From positions 1,550,001 through 1,614,000 of the forward strand of contig NZ_CP102382.1 of the NCBI RefSeq assembly GCF_024628805.1: a stretch of 64,000 nucleotides of DNA, read 5' to 3'. Below, piece after piece: positions 25,002 to 32,836 of this stretch. The position numbers and the translations under genes are program-made. Origin of the DNA: Paenimyroides aestuarii. Its GTDB lineage: Bacteria > Bacteroidota > Bacteroidia > Flavobacteriales > Flavobacteriaceae. Within the stretch, counting starts at the first letter, position 1. Each line of letters begins with the position of its first letter. A model generated the notes under the pieces. That model worked only from the letters and a program-made list of their open reading frames with translations. It ran no database searches and was not told the DNA's origin.

Positions 25002-26453
25002 ATGAGAAGAGTAAAAGAATTAGAAGGGCTTTTGAAAGACAAAAAATCTTTGTATTTAACATTGATTTTGTCAATTTGCTATATACTACCACTTATTGTA
25101 GCAAATTATGAATATTTAGATGACTATGGTAGAAATTTGCACGGTTATGGATGGCAACATGACGGCAGATACCTCGCCACGTTTTTGGGAAAAATTTGGT
25201 CAGTAAACTCAAGTATTTTTTCAATTTTTCCATTTTCAACTATTTTAAGTGCACTGATTTTGGGCTTTACGGGTTATATCCTAAGCGAACTTTTGGAAAT
25301 AGAAAAGGGTAAGTTGATAAGATGGACTCCTTTATTAATACTTACGATGCCAACTTTTTTAGGAAATTTAGTTTTTAAATTTGATTGTTTACCAATGGCA
25401 CTTTCATTATTTCTGATTGTTTTCCCATTTGTGTTTTATAATTCTTGGAAAGTTTTTTTTGTAATATCAATAATTGGTGTTTTTTTATCTTTTGGTCTTT
25501 ATCAAAGTAGTGCTACATGTTACTTTATGGTTGGATCTATATTTTTAATTAGAGAAATACTTGCAAACGCATGGAAGTTGTTTTTTTATCGTTTTTTTCT
25601 TATGATGGTTAGTTTTATCATTGCTTTTTTGTGTTATATACTAATTTTGAAATTAGGTGATTTGCAAATGTCGGATAGAACAGAAACTATTTTTGGAACA
25701 TTATTTTTTGATTCACTAGTTGCTAATAAAAATCTCTTTACTGAGCGTTTAGTAACATTGTTATACACTGGTAACTATAGGTATTTAATCTCATTTTTTA
25801 TCATAACAAATTTAATAGGTATAGTTTATTATTTCAATACTAGCTTTAAAAAACTTTTTATTATACTTTCTGTACTTGCAATTTTAGTAATTAATGTATG
25901 TCTAATTTCTGGTGTAAATATTCTCCTGAAGAATACATATTGGGATTTAAGAACCTTTTGTGGTTTAGGCTTCTTTTTGCTTAATGTAAGTTTTTTTCAA
26001 AAGTATTTAAAGAGTAAATTCATTGATTTAGCAAGAATATCTTCCTTTGTAATTATTTTCTTTTCATTCGTTTTAATGGCTCAATTTGGGAGAGTGTTAA
26101 AAAATCAAACTGAATTTCAAAATAATATTGCAATCGAATTAAATACCTTCTTTAAAGAGAAAGATATAAAAAAAGTAGCATTTATAGGAACATTAAGAAT
26201 TGCTAGTAGAAATGAATTCATATATAACAAATTTCCATTGTTTACAAACTTATTGAGCAGCCCGATTGGGCAATATTCAGCATGGACTAAGGAGGCTCTA
26301 AATTATAATGGTAGGTTAAATAGTATAGAGGTAATTGATGGGAGTAATCTTCTATGTCAAGGGTTGATAATTGAAGAAAACGAATTATATACTATTACTC
26401 AAGTTGATAATGAAACGTTGCTTATTGACTTTAATAAAAATAATTGTAATTAA
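25002..26453 (+). CDS. GtrII-like glucosyltransferase, integral membrane
   Basis: A 483-residue polytopic membrane protein. The N-terminus has the GtrII-family pattern of a membrane helix, then YLDDYGRNLHGYGWQHDGRY, then further helices (about ten to eleven in all). GtrII-like proteins transfer glucose from undecaprenyl-phosphate-glucose to surface polysaccharide on the outer face of the inner membrane. It is paralogous to the protein at 27430 (DDLNRMVEGYDWEHDGRF at the same place) and lies 35 nt before a GtrB-type glycosyltransferase that would make its lipid-linked donor. Confidence 0.82.
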   Translation: MRRVKELEGLLKDKKSLYLTLILSICYILPLIVANYEYLDDYGRNLHGYGWQHDGRYLATFLGKIWSVNSSIFSIFPFSTILSALILGFTGYILSELLEIEKGKLIRWTPLLILTMPTFLGNLVFKFDCLPMALSLFLIVFPFVFYNSWKVFFVISIIGVFLSFGLYQSSATCYFMVGSIFLIREILANAWKLFFYRFFLMMVSFIIAFLCYILILKLGDLQMSDRTETIFGTLFFDSLVANKNLFTERLVTLLYTGNYRYLISFFIITNLIGIVYYFNTSFKKLFIILSVLAILVINVCLISGVNILLKNTYWDLRTFCGLGFFLLNVSFFQKYLKSKFIDLARISSFVIIFFSFVLMAQFGRVLKNQTEFQNNIAIELNTFFKEKDIKKVAFIGTLRIASRNEFIYNKFPLFTNLLSSPIGQYSAWTKEALNYNGRLNSIEVIDGSNLLCQGLIIEENELYTITQVDNETLLIDFNKNNCN

Positions 26454-26488
26454 AAAACGTATTTTTGAACGTGCTTTAATAAGAGCTT

Positions 26489-27433
26489 ATGAAAGAAATC
26501 GCTATAATTGTTCCTGTTTTCAATGAAGAGCTGAATATACCTGCTTTTTTAAAAGAGTTTTTAAAGTTTGAAAATGTATTGCTTGCCCGTAATTATTCCG
26601 CAAATGTTTTGTTTGTGAACGATGGTAGCACCGATGGAACAGAAGAAATTTTAACTGAATTAATCAAAACCACGCCCCATTGTGAAGCTTTGTTTTTTTC
26701 TCGTAATTTTGGAAAAGAAGCTGCACTTTTCGCAGGATTGGAACATGCGAAAGGTGATTTGGTGGTGCCGATGGATGTTGATTTACAAGATCCGTTTCAT
26801 TTGATTTTAGATATGCTTTCGGCTTATGAAAAAGGTGCCGATGTGGTGCTGGCACAGCGCAGTAACCGCGACACAGACAGCTTTTTTAAACGTTTTTCTG
26901 CACAATGGTTTTATAAGTTAAACAATAAAATGTCGGCATTAAAACTGCAGGAAAATGTAGGTGATTTTAGATTAATGACCCAACAAGTGGTGCAAGAAAT
27001 TGTTCAATTGCAAGAAAATCAATTGTTTATGAAAGGTTTGATGAGTTGGGTGGGTTTTAAAACCACCACAATTCATTACGCACGCCCGGCAAGATTAAAA
27101 GGAACCACCAAATTCAACTACAGAAAGCTATGGAATTTGGCTTTAGATGGCATCACATCTTTTTCTACATTGCCTTTAAAGGTGTGGACCTATTTCGGCA
27201 CTTTTATCGCTTTGATATCCTTTTTATATGGATTAAAAATCATTATAGAAAAATTGTTTTTTGGAATTGCGGCGTCGGGTTATGCATCGCTAATGGTGGC
27301 CGTTCTGTTTTTTGGAGGTGTACAATTAATCGGTATTGGTGTGTTGGGAGAATATTTAGGAAGAACTTATTTGGAAACCAAACGCCGCCCCCGATACATT
27401 CTTAAAAATCAATTAAAAAACAACAATAAATGA
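26489..27433 (+). CDS. GtrB/DPM-type polyprenyl-phosphate glycosyltransferase
   Basis: A 314-residue family 2 glycosyltransferase with two C-terminal membrane helices. Motifs: IIVPVFNEELNIP, FVNDGSTDGT, MDVDLQDP (the DxD-like metal site), and the RLKGTTKFNYRKLWNLALDG segment typical of GtrB, ArnC and dolichol-phosphate-mannose synthase relatives. It is expected to load a sugar, probably glucose, onto undecaprenyl phosphate at the cytoplasmic face. It stands between two GtrII-like genes and overlaps the second by 4 nt, so the three form a lipid-linked glucosylation module. Confidence 0.9.
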   Translation: MKEIAIIVPVFNEELNIPAFLKEFLKFENVLLARNYSANVLFVNDGSTDGTEEILTELIKTTPHCEALFFSRNFGKEAALFAGLEHAKGDLVVPMDVDLQDPFHLILDMLSAYEKGADVVLAQRSNRDTDSFFKRFSAQWFYKLNNKMSALKLQENVGDFRLMTQQVVQEIVQLQENQLFMKGLMSWVGFKTTTIHYARPARLKGTTKFNYRKLWNLALDGITSFSTLPLKVWTYFGTFIALISFLYGLKIIIEKLFFGIAASGYASLMVAVLFFGGVQLIGIGVLGEYLGRTYLETKRRPRYILKNQLKNNNK

Positions 27434-28974
27434 CACTTGAAAATAGTTTTTTTATAAAAAAGTTTGATGATTTTCTAAAAACCATTCAAAAGAACAAGAC
27501 CTTTATTTTTTTAGTAGCGGCTGTTTCTATACTTTATATTTTGCCGATACTTTTAACCAACACCTTATACGTAGATGACCTCAACCGTATGGTTGAAGGT
27601 TATGATTGGGAACACGACGGCAGGTTTAGCAGTTCGTTCATCATGCACTTACTGTCTTTTCAGCGAACAGTGGTTTTTAGTTTATTTCCGTTTTCAAATA
27701 TTGCAAGTGTATTGATTATCTCGCTTTCTGGCTTTATCTTTTGCTATGCAATAGGTGTTCGCAACAAAATACAATTGTTCATTGGAAGTTTACTTTTAAC
27801 AACTTGTCCGTTTATATTAGAAATTTTAGTTTATCGGTTTGATTGTATTCCCATCAGTTTATCATTTTTGTGCATCACTGTTCCCTTTCTTTTTTACCAA
27901 AACAAAAAAGTATTCTTCTTGATATCGCTAGTTGGTATTCTATTAAGTTTAGGTTTTTACCAAACAACAGCCCTTTCGTACTGCATCATTCTGTGTTTTT
28001 CCCTTATTAAAGATATATGGAACAACCTTTTTAAAACCGCACTTATAAGTGGTTTCATAGCCTTTTTTGCTTTTATTTTAGGCTTTGCAGGGTACCAGCT
28101 TGTGGTGAATATACTCGATATGCAAATGCTGCAAGACGGCAGAGGAGCATTTGTTTTTAAAGATGAAAATTTGCGAATGGTGTTTGAATACCACCTTGCC
28201 GGATTAAAAGAGCTGATAGCATCTTTAATTGATTCGTCGTATAAATACACTCTTTATTTTTTATTTGTTTTTACGGCGGTTGCAGCGATTATGTATGTAG
28301 CAACGAACATAAAAGCCCACTGGAATAAATATTTGCCATTTAAACTGTTGGCTGTGTTGTTTTTAGCTGTCTGTATAATTGCTTTTGTTGCTGGGATAAA
28401 CATGGTGGTCTATGAGCCGCGATGGGTTCCCAGAGGTATGATTGGCTGGGGGTTTGCTATGTATGCTTTTTATTTTGTGTTGATCATCAATAAAGAAACT
28501 TTTTGGAAGAACGTTCGTTTAGTGATTGCTTTTCTGCCCATTATGTACTATTCCTTTATTATTTCCTCACAATTAGGTGTTTATTTAAAAAACCAAGACG
28601 AATTTTCAGATTTTATTATCAATTTAGTGTCGCCTCAATTAATCGCTTATGAACGTGTGAAAGTAACCGAACATCAACGTATAAAACTGGTTATCAAAGG
28701 AACCATTAAAAGAGCCCATCGCAACAATAGTGTAAACACCACCACCTTACCGTTTGTAAATAAATTGGCACCTGTGTACGAAAACAAAGATTGGGGCTGG
28801 GGAATTATTCGGGTAAACAAGTTTAACAACATCGCAAGCGAATATATTGGAGGAGAAAGACGCGAGGAAATTCTAAAAAATATCAACGATTATCCCATTA
28901 TAGACCGAAATATTTACTACACCTTGCGTTTGAAACACGATGTAGCCATTTTAGATTTTGACAATGAAGATTAA
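27430..28974 (+). CDS. GtrII-like glucosyltransferase, integral membrane (second copy)
   Basis: A 514-residue polytopic membrane protein of the same family as the 25002 product, with LYVDDLNRMVEGYDWEHDGRF between the first two helices, FPFSNIASVLIISLSGFIF, and a soluble C-terminal domain of about 100 residues (KVTEHQRIKLVIKGTIK). The two paralogues are strongly diverged, so they probably attach the sugar to different acceptors or positions. The 4-nt overlap with the GtrB-type gene indicates coupling. Downstream is a short AT-rich gap with a tandem repeat. Confidence 0.82.
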   Translation: MTLENSFFIKKFDDFLKTIQKNKTFIFLVAAVSILYILPILLTNTLYVDDLNRMVEGYDWEHDGRFSSSFIMHLLSFQRTVVFSLFPFSNIASVLIISLSGFIFCYAIGVRNKIQLFIGSLLLTTCPFILEILVYRFDCIPISLSFLCITVPFLFYQNKKVFFLISLVGILLSLGFYQTTALSYCIILCFSLIKDIWNNLFKTALISGFIAFFAFILGFAGYQLVVNILDMQMLQDGRGAFVFKDENLRMVFEYHLAGLKELIASLIDSSYKYTLYFLFVFTAVAAIMYVATNIKAHWNKYLPFKLLAVLFLAVCIIAFVAGINMVVYEPRWVPRGMIGWGFAMYAFYFVLIINKETFWKNVRLVIAFLPIMYYSFIISSQLGVYLKNQDEFSDFIINLVSPQLIAYERVKVTEHQRIKLVIKGTIKRAHRNNSVNTTTLPFVNKLAPVYENKDWGWGIIRVNKFNNIASEYIGGERREEILKNINDYPIIDRNIYYTLRLKHDVAILDFDNED

Positions 28975-29019
28975 GAGATAAACAATAGGTTTATGTTAAA
29001 AAAAGTTAATTATTTTTAA

Positions 29020-29058
29020 AATTTATTTTTATAATTTATTTTTATAATTTATTTTTAT
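29020..29058. repeat. Three tandem 13-bp repeats
   Basis: AATTTATTTTTAT occurs three times head to tail without mismatches in the 147-bp gap before the 29122 gene. Its copy number could vary by slippage; it lies 64 bp upstream of the ATG, within or near the promoter region. Confidence 0.85.
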
Positions 29059-29121
29059 AATGTTTAATTTAAGGCTATTAGAAAATTAGAAAGCCTATTT
29101 AATAAAGAATCGTTTATAATT

Positions 29122-29562
29122 ATGAAAAAAATAATTGTACTATTGATGCTTGCAGTATCCACTGTGAGTGTGGCACAAGACAAGCAAATCACTTTTGAGG
29201 ATTCTAAAGATTACAAAGAGTTGTTGCTTTTTTACAAGCAAACGATGGAGTCTGGGAAACAATTGGAACTTGATTTATTGCGAAAGGAATATTTAAACAA
29301 ATTTGGACAAAGTAGTTTCCAAGAAATGAGTGCTTCTGGTTTATCAATGGATAAATGGTTGGAAAAAAATATAAAGAAAACAAATTTTAAATCCATTGAA
29401 GAAGCAAATACTTTGTTAGCAAAAATGGAAAAATTAGAGCTGGTTCTTAAAGAGGATCGTAAAAAGATCGAACCTATTTTTACAAGGTTAAGCAAAGAAG
29501 TAGGAACTGCCGCCTTGTTTAAAAAAATTAGCGAAGATTTAAAAACAGTGATAAAATTATAA
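29122..29562 (+). CDS. Exported helical protein of unknown function
   Basis: A 146-residue protein with a signal peptide (IIVLLMLAVSTVSVAQ) followed by charged amphipathic helices. No family is recognised. Its last codons and terminator are included in the 562-bp duplication, so an 11-codon tail of this gene also survives at 23998. It converges on the glycosyltransferase gene. Confidence 0.65.
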   Translation: MKKIIVLLMLAVSTVSVAQDKQITFEDSKDYKELLLFYKQTMESGKQLELDLLRKEYLNKFGQSSFQEMSASGLSMDKWLEKNIKKTNFKSIEEANTLLAKMEKLELVLKEDRKKIEPIFTRLSKEVGTAALFKKISEDLKTVIKL

Positions 29563-30096
29563 ATCAAGAAAAGGAAAACCATTACGTTTTCCTTTTTTTT
29601 ATCTGATTATCCAAACACTTTTTCTTTCATCTTTTTCCAGCGGTAGTTTCGAATAAATTGGGCTTGTTCTTTTGTAACCAATAAAGGAGTTTTATTGTTT
29701 TTGGCTTTAAAAAATCCTTTTAAATAATCTATAAAAAGCAATGGTTTTTGTTTGCGCAAAGCCAGTTTTAAGCCTGCAATTGCCGTAATCCAAAAACCGT
29801 AACCCAATCTGTAAAAAGCTTCGCCTTGTTTGTATCGTGCCGATTGATCGTAAATGGCACCAGTTGGTTTTAAATGTTTTACTTTTAAATCTTCTAAAGT
29901 AACAATCTTCCAATTGTAAAAACGGCACAGCAATTCATCAACCGTATCCCAACCCATTGCAGGTCGCAAACCGCCAATTTCTGCAAAACAAGCTTTGCGA
30001 TACGCCTTAAAAGCTCCGCGGATATGGTCTTTATCGGTTAAACTTTCTAAAACCCATTCGTTGTTTTTTTCGATATAGGCAAAACCGCCCACCATT
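29535..30096. repeat. 562-bp duplication, copy B (parental)
   Basis: Gap-free match to 23998-24559. This copy carries the natural context: the 3' end of the 29122 gene, the shared terminator and the 3' part of an intact GT2 gene. Confidence 0.95.
29571..29600 (+). terminator. Terminator between the converging 29122 and GT2 genes
   Basis: AAGGAAAAC (29571-29579) pairs with GTTTTCCTT (29586-29594), with a 6-nt loop and eight T. The minus-strand reading also ends in T, so it may serve both genes. A copy is at 24034-24063. Confidence 0.8.
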
Positions 30097-30458
30097 CCAA
30101 TTCGGGGGTCTTGATGAAATGTTTCGATAATTCGTTCAAAATAATTATGCGGAAGAATCAAATCGGCATCTAATTTCACAATAATATCAAAGGAATCGTC
30201 CAGTGTTTCAAAACCTTTCTGAAATGCACGAACTACTTTGCTTCCCGGTAAATGTTTGTTTTCAGAAGCATTAAAAACCTGCGAAATATTTTCGTGTTTT
30301 TTTTCAAAATCGGCAATGATTTCAGAAGTTTTATCGGTAGAATGATCGTTTACCACCACCATTTTATCGGGCACAACAGTCTGCTGCACTAGTGATTGCA
30401 AGGTTTGGGCAATAAAAGCTTCTTCATTATATGTTGGGATAACACAATAAACCTTCAT
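29607..30458 (-). CDS. Family 2 glycosyltransferase
   Basis: A 283-residue GT-A-fold glycosyltransferase: VYCVIPTYNEEAFIAQTLQS at the N-terminus, VVVNDHSTDKT, and the metal-binding VKLDADLILP (DxD). The C-terminal half (PAMGWDTVDELLCRFYNW, then RYKQGEAFYRLGYGFW) is the part duplicated at 24070. No membrane segment is strong enough to call except a weakly hydrophobic stretch near FWITAIAGL. It follows a methyltransferase gene with 1 nt between them. Probably acts in surface polysaccharide assembly with the neighbouring flippase; the sugar is not known. Confidence 0.9.
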   Translation of the reverse strand: MKVYCVIPTYNEEAFIAQTLQSLVQQTVVPDKMVVVNDHSTDKTSEIIADFEKKHENISQVFNASENKHLPGSKVVRAFQKGFETLDDSFDIIVKLDADLILPHNYFERIIETFHQDPRIGMVGGFAYIEKNNEWVLESLTDKDHIRGAFKAYRKACFAEIGGLRPAMGWDTVDELLCRFYNWKIVTLEDLKVKHLKPTGAIYDQSARYKQGEAFYRLGYGFWITAIAGLKLALRKQKPLLFIDYLKGFFKAKNNKTPLLVTKEQAQFIRNYRWKKMKEKVFG

Positions 30459-30459
30459 G

Positions 30460-30981
30460 TTAAATTTTTTCTGCTAAAATCATGTAATAACGCGGGGTAA
30501 ACTTTCGCAACAAAGGGCGAATACCTATCTTTTTCACCGCATGTGCCCATTTCTTTCGAGCCGTAATTTTATAGCCACACTTTTCAATCAGCCAATCCAA
30601 CTGCCAATCTTCAAACTCGTGGTAATGGCGGTCGCGCGGATCTGTTTTACTCCGATAAGCCGGTGAAAACCACAAACGCAACGGCACCGAAATAACAATT
30701 TTTTGCGCCTTGCAACTTTTTAAAACCGTGTATGGATTCAGTAAATGTTCAAAAATTTCAAAAGCCGTTAGCACCTCATAATCTGTTTGTTGCAATGCTT
30801 TTTGGTTTTCATCCAAATCTTCTCCTGTGGTGTTTTGCACCTTAAAACCTTCTTTCTTCATCAACACAGACAGCGGATTTTCCACTCCCAAATCTAAAAT
30901 TTTGGCATCTTTTGAAACATGTTGCTTCAAAAAATCCATGGTGATTTGAAAACGTTCTTTTGGATAGGTTTTTTCGTACAT
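30460..30981 (-). CDS. SAM-dependent class I methyltransferase
   Basis: A 173-residue protein with a Rossmann-type AdoMet-binding segment (AKILDLGVENPLS) and a post-motif region FEIFEHLLNP typical of Methyltransf_11/23-like enzymes. It is short for the family but appears complete, ending PRYYMILAEKI. The tight link to the GT2 gene suggests modification of a glycan or its lipid carrier. The target is not evident. Confidence 0.8.
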   Translation of the reverse strand: MYEKTYPKERFQITMDFLKQHVSKDAKILDLGVENPLSVLMKKEGFKVQNTTGEDLDENQKALQQTDYEVLTAFEIFEHLLNPYTVLKSCKAQKIVISVPLRLWFSPAYRSKTDPRDRHYHEFEDWQLDWLIEKCGYKITARKKWAHAVKKIGIRPLLRKFTPRYYMILAEKI

Positions 30982-31035
30982 AATTGAAAATTTAGATTCG
31001 TAAAAGTAATTAAAATCAATTTAAAGATTAACGAT

Positions 31036-31043
31036 TATATTTG
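31036..31043 (+). promoter_or_regulatory. -7 box of the flippase promoter
   Basis: TATATTTG, a perfect TAnnTTTG box, 13 nt before the ATG at 31057, giving a very short leader. Confidence 0.55.
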
Positions 31044-31056
31044 TAAAAAAACTACA

Positions 31057-32529
31057 ATGAACAACCGCTTCTCCAGCAAACAAGCTTTATGGTTCACACT
31101 GATCAATTATTTCGGTGTGCTCATTGGCACGGTTTCCACATTGTTTATATATCCAAACGATAAGGAATTACTGGGAATTATTGGTTTTATTGATGGTTTT
31201 GCACAAGTTTTATATCCTGTTATGGTTTTGGGTGCATCGACTGCCTTGCTGAATTTTCAACCCAAATTAAACGAATACTTGCAACGAAAATTGTTTTCAT
31301 ACAGCATGGTTTCTATAATCGGAATGATTTTTTTCTGTGCCCTATCCGTGTTATTGATTTATTGGTTCAATTGGCTGGAAAACAAACAGTATTTTATTTA
31401 CGGATTTGCAATTGCCATTTGCTTGGCGTTTGTAGATTTGTTTAAAAGGCAAGCTACCAATTTGCAAAAGCTTTCTGTTCCAACTTTTTATGAAAAAATC
31501 ATCCCTAAAATCAGTTTGCCCTTTGCTTTTGCGTTGATTTTATATTTTGGTTTTACTGCAACAAAAGGATTGATTTTTTACACCGCTTCTTTTGCTGTGA
31601 TGCTGTTTGCAATAGGCTTTTATCTCTTCAAATATTTTAAACCCGTTGGTACATTCAACTATAAAGATCTTTTTCAAGAAATACCCAAAAAGCAGTATTA
31701 CCAATACAGTTTGTACGCCTTTTCGGCAAGTTTAGGATCGTTTTTTGCTTTTCGGATTGATTCTTTAATGATCCCCGAGTTTTTGTCGAACGCAGCCAAT
31801 GGCGATTTTAAATTGGGCGTAAATTTAGCAAATACACTCATGATTCCTGCAACAGGCGTTTTTGCATTGTACAGTCCGTTTATTTCGGAAGCATTAAAGA
31901 AAAACGATTTATCGGTTTTAAAAATAAAATATGCCGATGTTTCCAAAAACCTCTTTTTTATAGGTATTTTACTATACGGCTGTGTGCTGTTGGGAATGAA
32001 CGATTTTTTTGAGCTGCTGTCAACGGCCGATCAATTAATTCCTGTTTTGCCCGTGTTGTACATTTTAGGTGGCAATGTAGTGCTGAACATGGCAACCGGT
32101 TTTAATACCGAAATCATTGCCTATTCAAAATTCTACCGATTCAATTTAATAGCGATTGTGGTACTGGCGGTTTTAAATGTAGGTTTAAATTATTACGTGC
32201 TAACACAGACCAATTACGGAATCATTGGTGTGGCTTGGGCATCGTTTTTTTCCATGACCGTTTTTAATCTGCTAAAAATGGCGTTTATTTACAAACACTT
32301 TAAAATGCTGCCCATAAACGCCCATTACACAAAAACCATAGCAAGTAGTTTGGTTTTACTGCTGATAGCATATTTTTTACCCTTCAATTTCTTAGGAAAT
32401 TTCGCCTTTGTAGCCCGTTGCGGCTTTTTTGCTCTTGCCTTTATGGTGTTGATCTACCAAACCGGTTGGGTGCAAGAATTCAATAACAATGTGGAGAAAA
32501 TAAAGAAAATATTTTTAAAAATTAAATAG
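31057..32529 (+). CDS. Polysaccharide flippase (Wzx/MATE-like)
   Basis: A 490-residue membrane protein with about 14 hydrophobic helices. The opening ALWFTLINYFGVLIGTVSTL and FIDGFAQVLYPVMVLG fit the oligosaccharide flippase (polysaccharide biosynthesis protein) family, which moves undecaprenyl-linked glycans across the inner membrane. It sits in the same glycan region as the glycosyltransferases but is transcribed away from the GT2/methyltransferase pair. No wzy or wzz was seen. Confidence 0.87.
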   Translation: MNNRFSSKQALWFTLINYFGVLIGTVSTLFIYPNDKELLGIIGFIDGFAQVLYPVMVLGASTALLNFQPKLNEYLQRKLFSYSMVSIIGMIFFCALSVLLIYWFNWLENKQYFIYGFAIAICLAFVDLFKRQATNLQKLSVPTFYEKIIPKISLPFAFALILYFGFTATKGLIFYTASFAVMLFAIGFYLFKYFKPVGTFNYKDLFQEIPKKQYYQYSLYAFSASLGSFFAFRIDSLMIPEFLSNAANGDFKLGVNLANTLMIPATGVFALYSPFISEALKKNDLSVLKIKYADVSKNLFFIGILLYGCVLLGMNDFFELLSTADQLIPVLPVLYILGGNVVLNMATGFNTEIIAYSKFYRFNLIAIVVLAVLNVGLNYYVLTQTNYGIIGVAWASFFSMTVFNLLKMAFIYKHFKMLPINAHYTKTIASSLVLLLIAYFLPFNFLGNFAFVARCGFFALAFMVLIYQTGWVQEFNNNVEKIKKIFLKIK

Positions 32530-32654
32530 CTACACTACACTTTAGGTTAGTTACCACCAAATCTTTTAAAATAAAAAAAGGCGAGTTGCCCCTCCTTGAA
32601 TGTTTTGATCATTATTTTTTACTGATGAGTGGTATTCACGAAACATTTGGGCAT

Positions 32655-32729
32655 AAAAAAAGCCCCGAAGATAGTCGAGGCGCTAAATGTTTTCACAACG
32701 GAATAATCCTTATTGTGAATTCCTTTCAA
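32655..32729 (-). ncRNA. tracrRNA of the type II-C CRISPR system
   Basis: On the minus strand the RNA starts near 32729 with an anti-repeat, ATTGAAAGGAATTCACAA (32730-32713), an 18-nt perfect complement of the 5' end of the minus-strand CRISPR repeat. Next comes AAGGATTATTCC, then TTGTGAAAACATTTAGCG. It ends in a terminator hairpin (32681-32675 with 32668-32662, one G-U pair) and seven T (32661-32655). That is about 75 nt, the size and architecture of II-C tracrRNAs. A promoter lies directly upstream. It diverges from cas9. Confidence 0.9.
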
Positions 32730-32733
32730 TAAG

Positions 32734-32764
32734 CAAATATAATAATAAAAAAATATCTCCGCAA
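32734..32764 (-). promoter_or_regulatory. Promoter of tracrRNA
   Basis: On the minus strand TATATTTG (32741-32734) is a perfect -7 box and a TTG (32764-32762) lies 20 nt upstream. Transcription would start just at the anti-repeat. Confidence 0.75.
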
Positions 32765-32836
32765 TGTGGAAACCCGTAAAATGAATAATTTTTTTCTTAA
32801 TATATTTATGGAATTAATAAAATACACAAAAGCATT

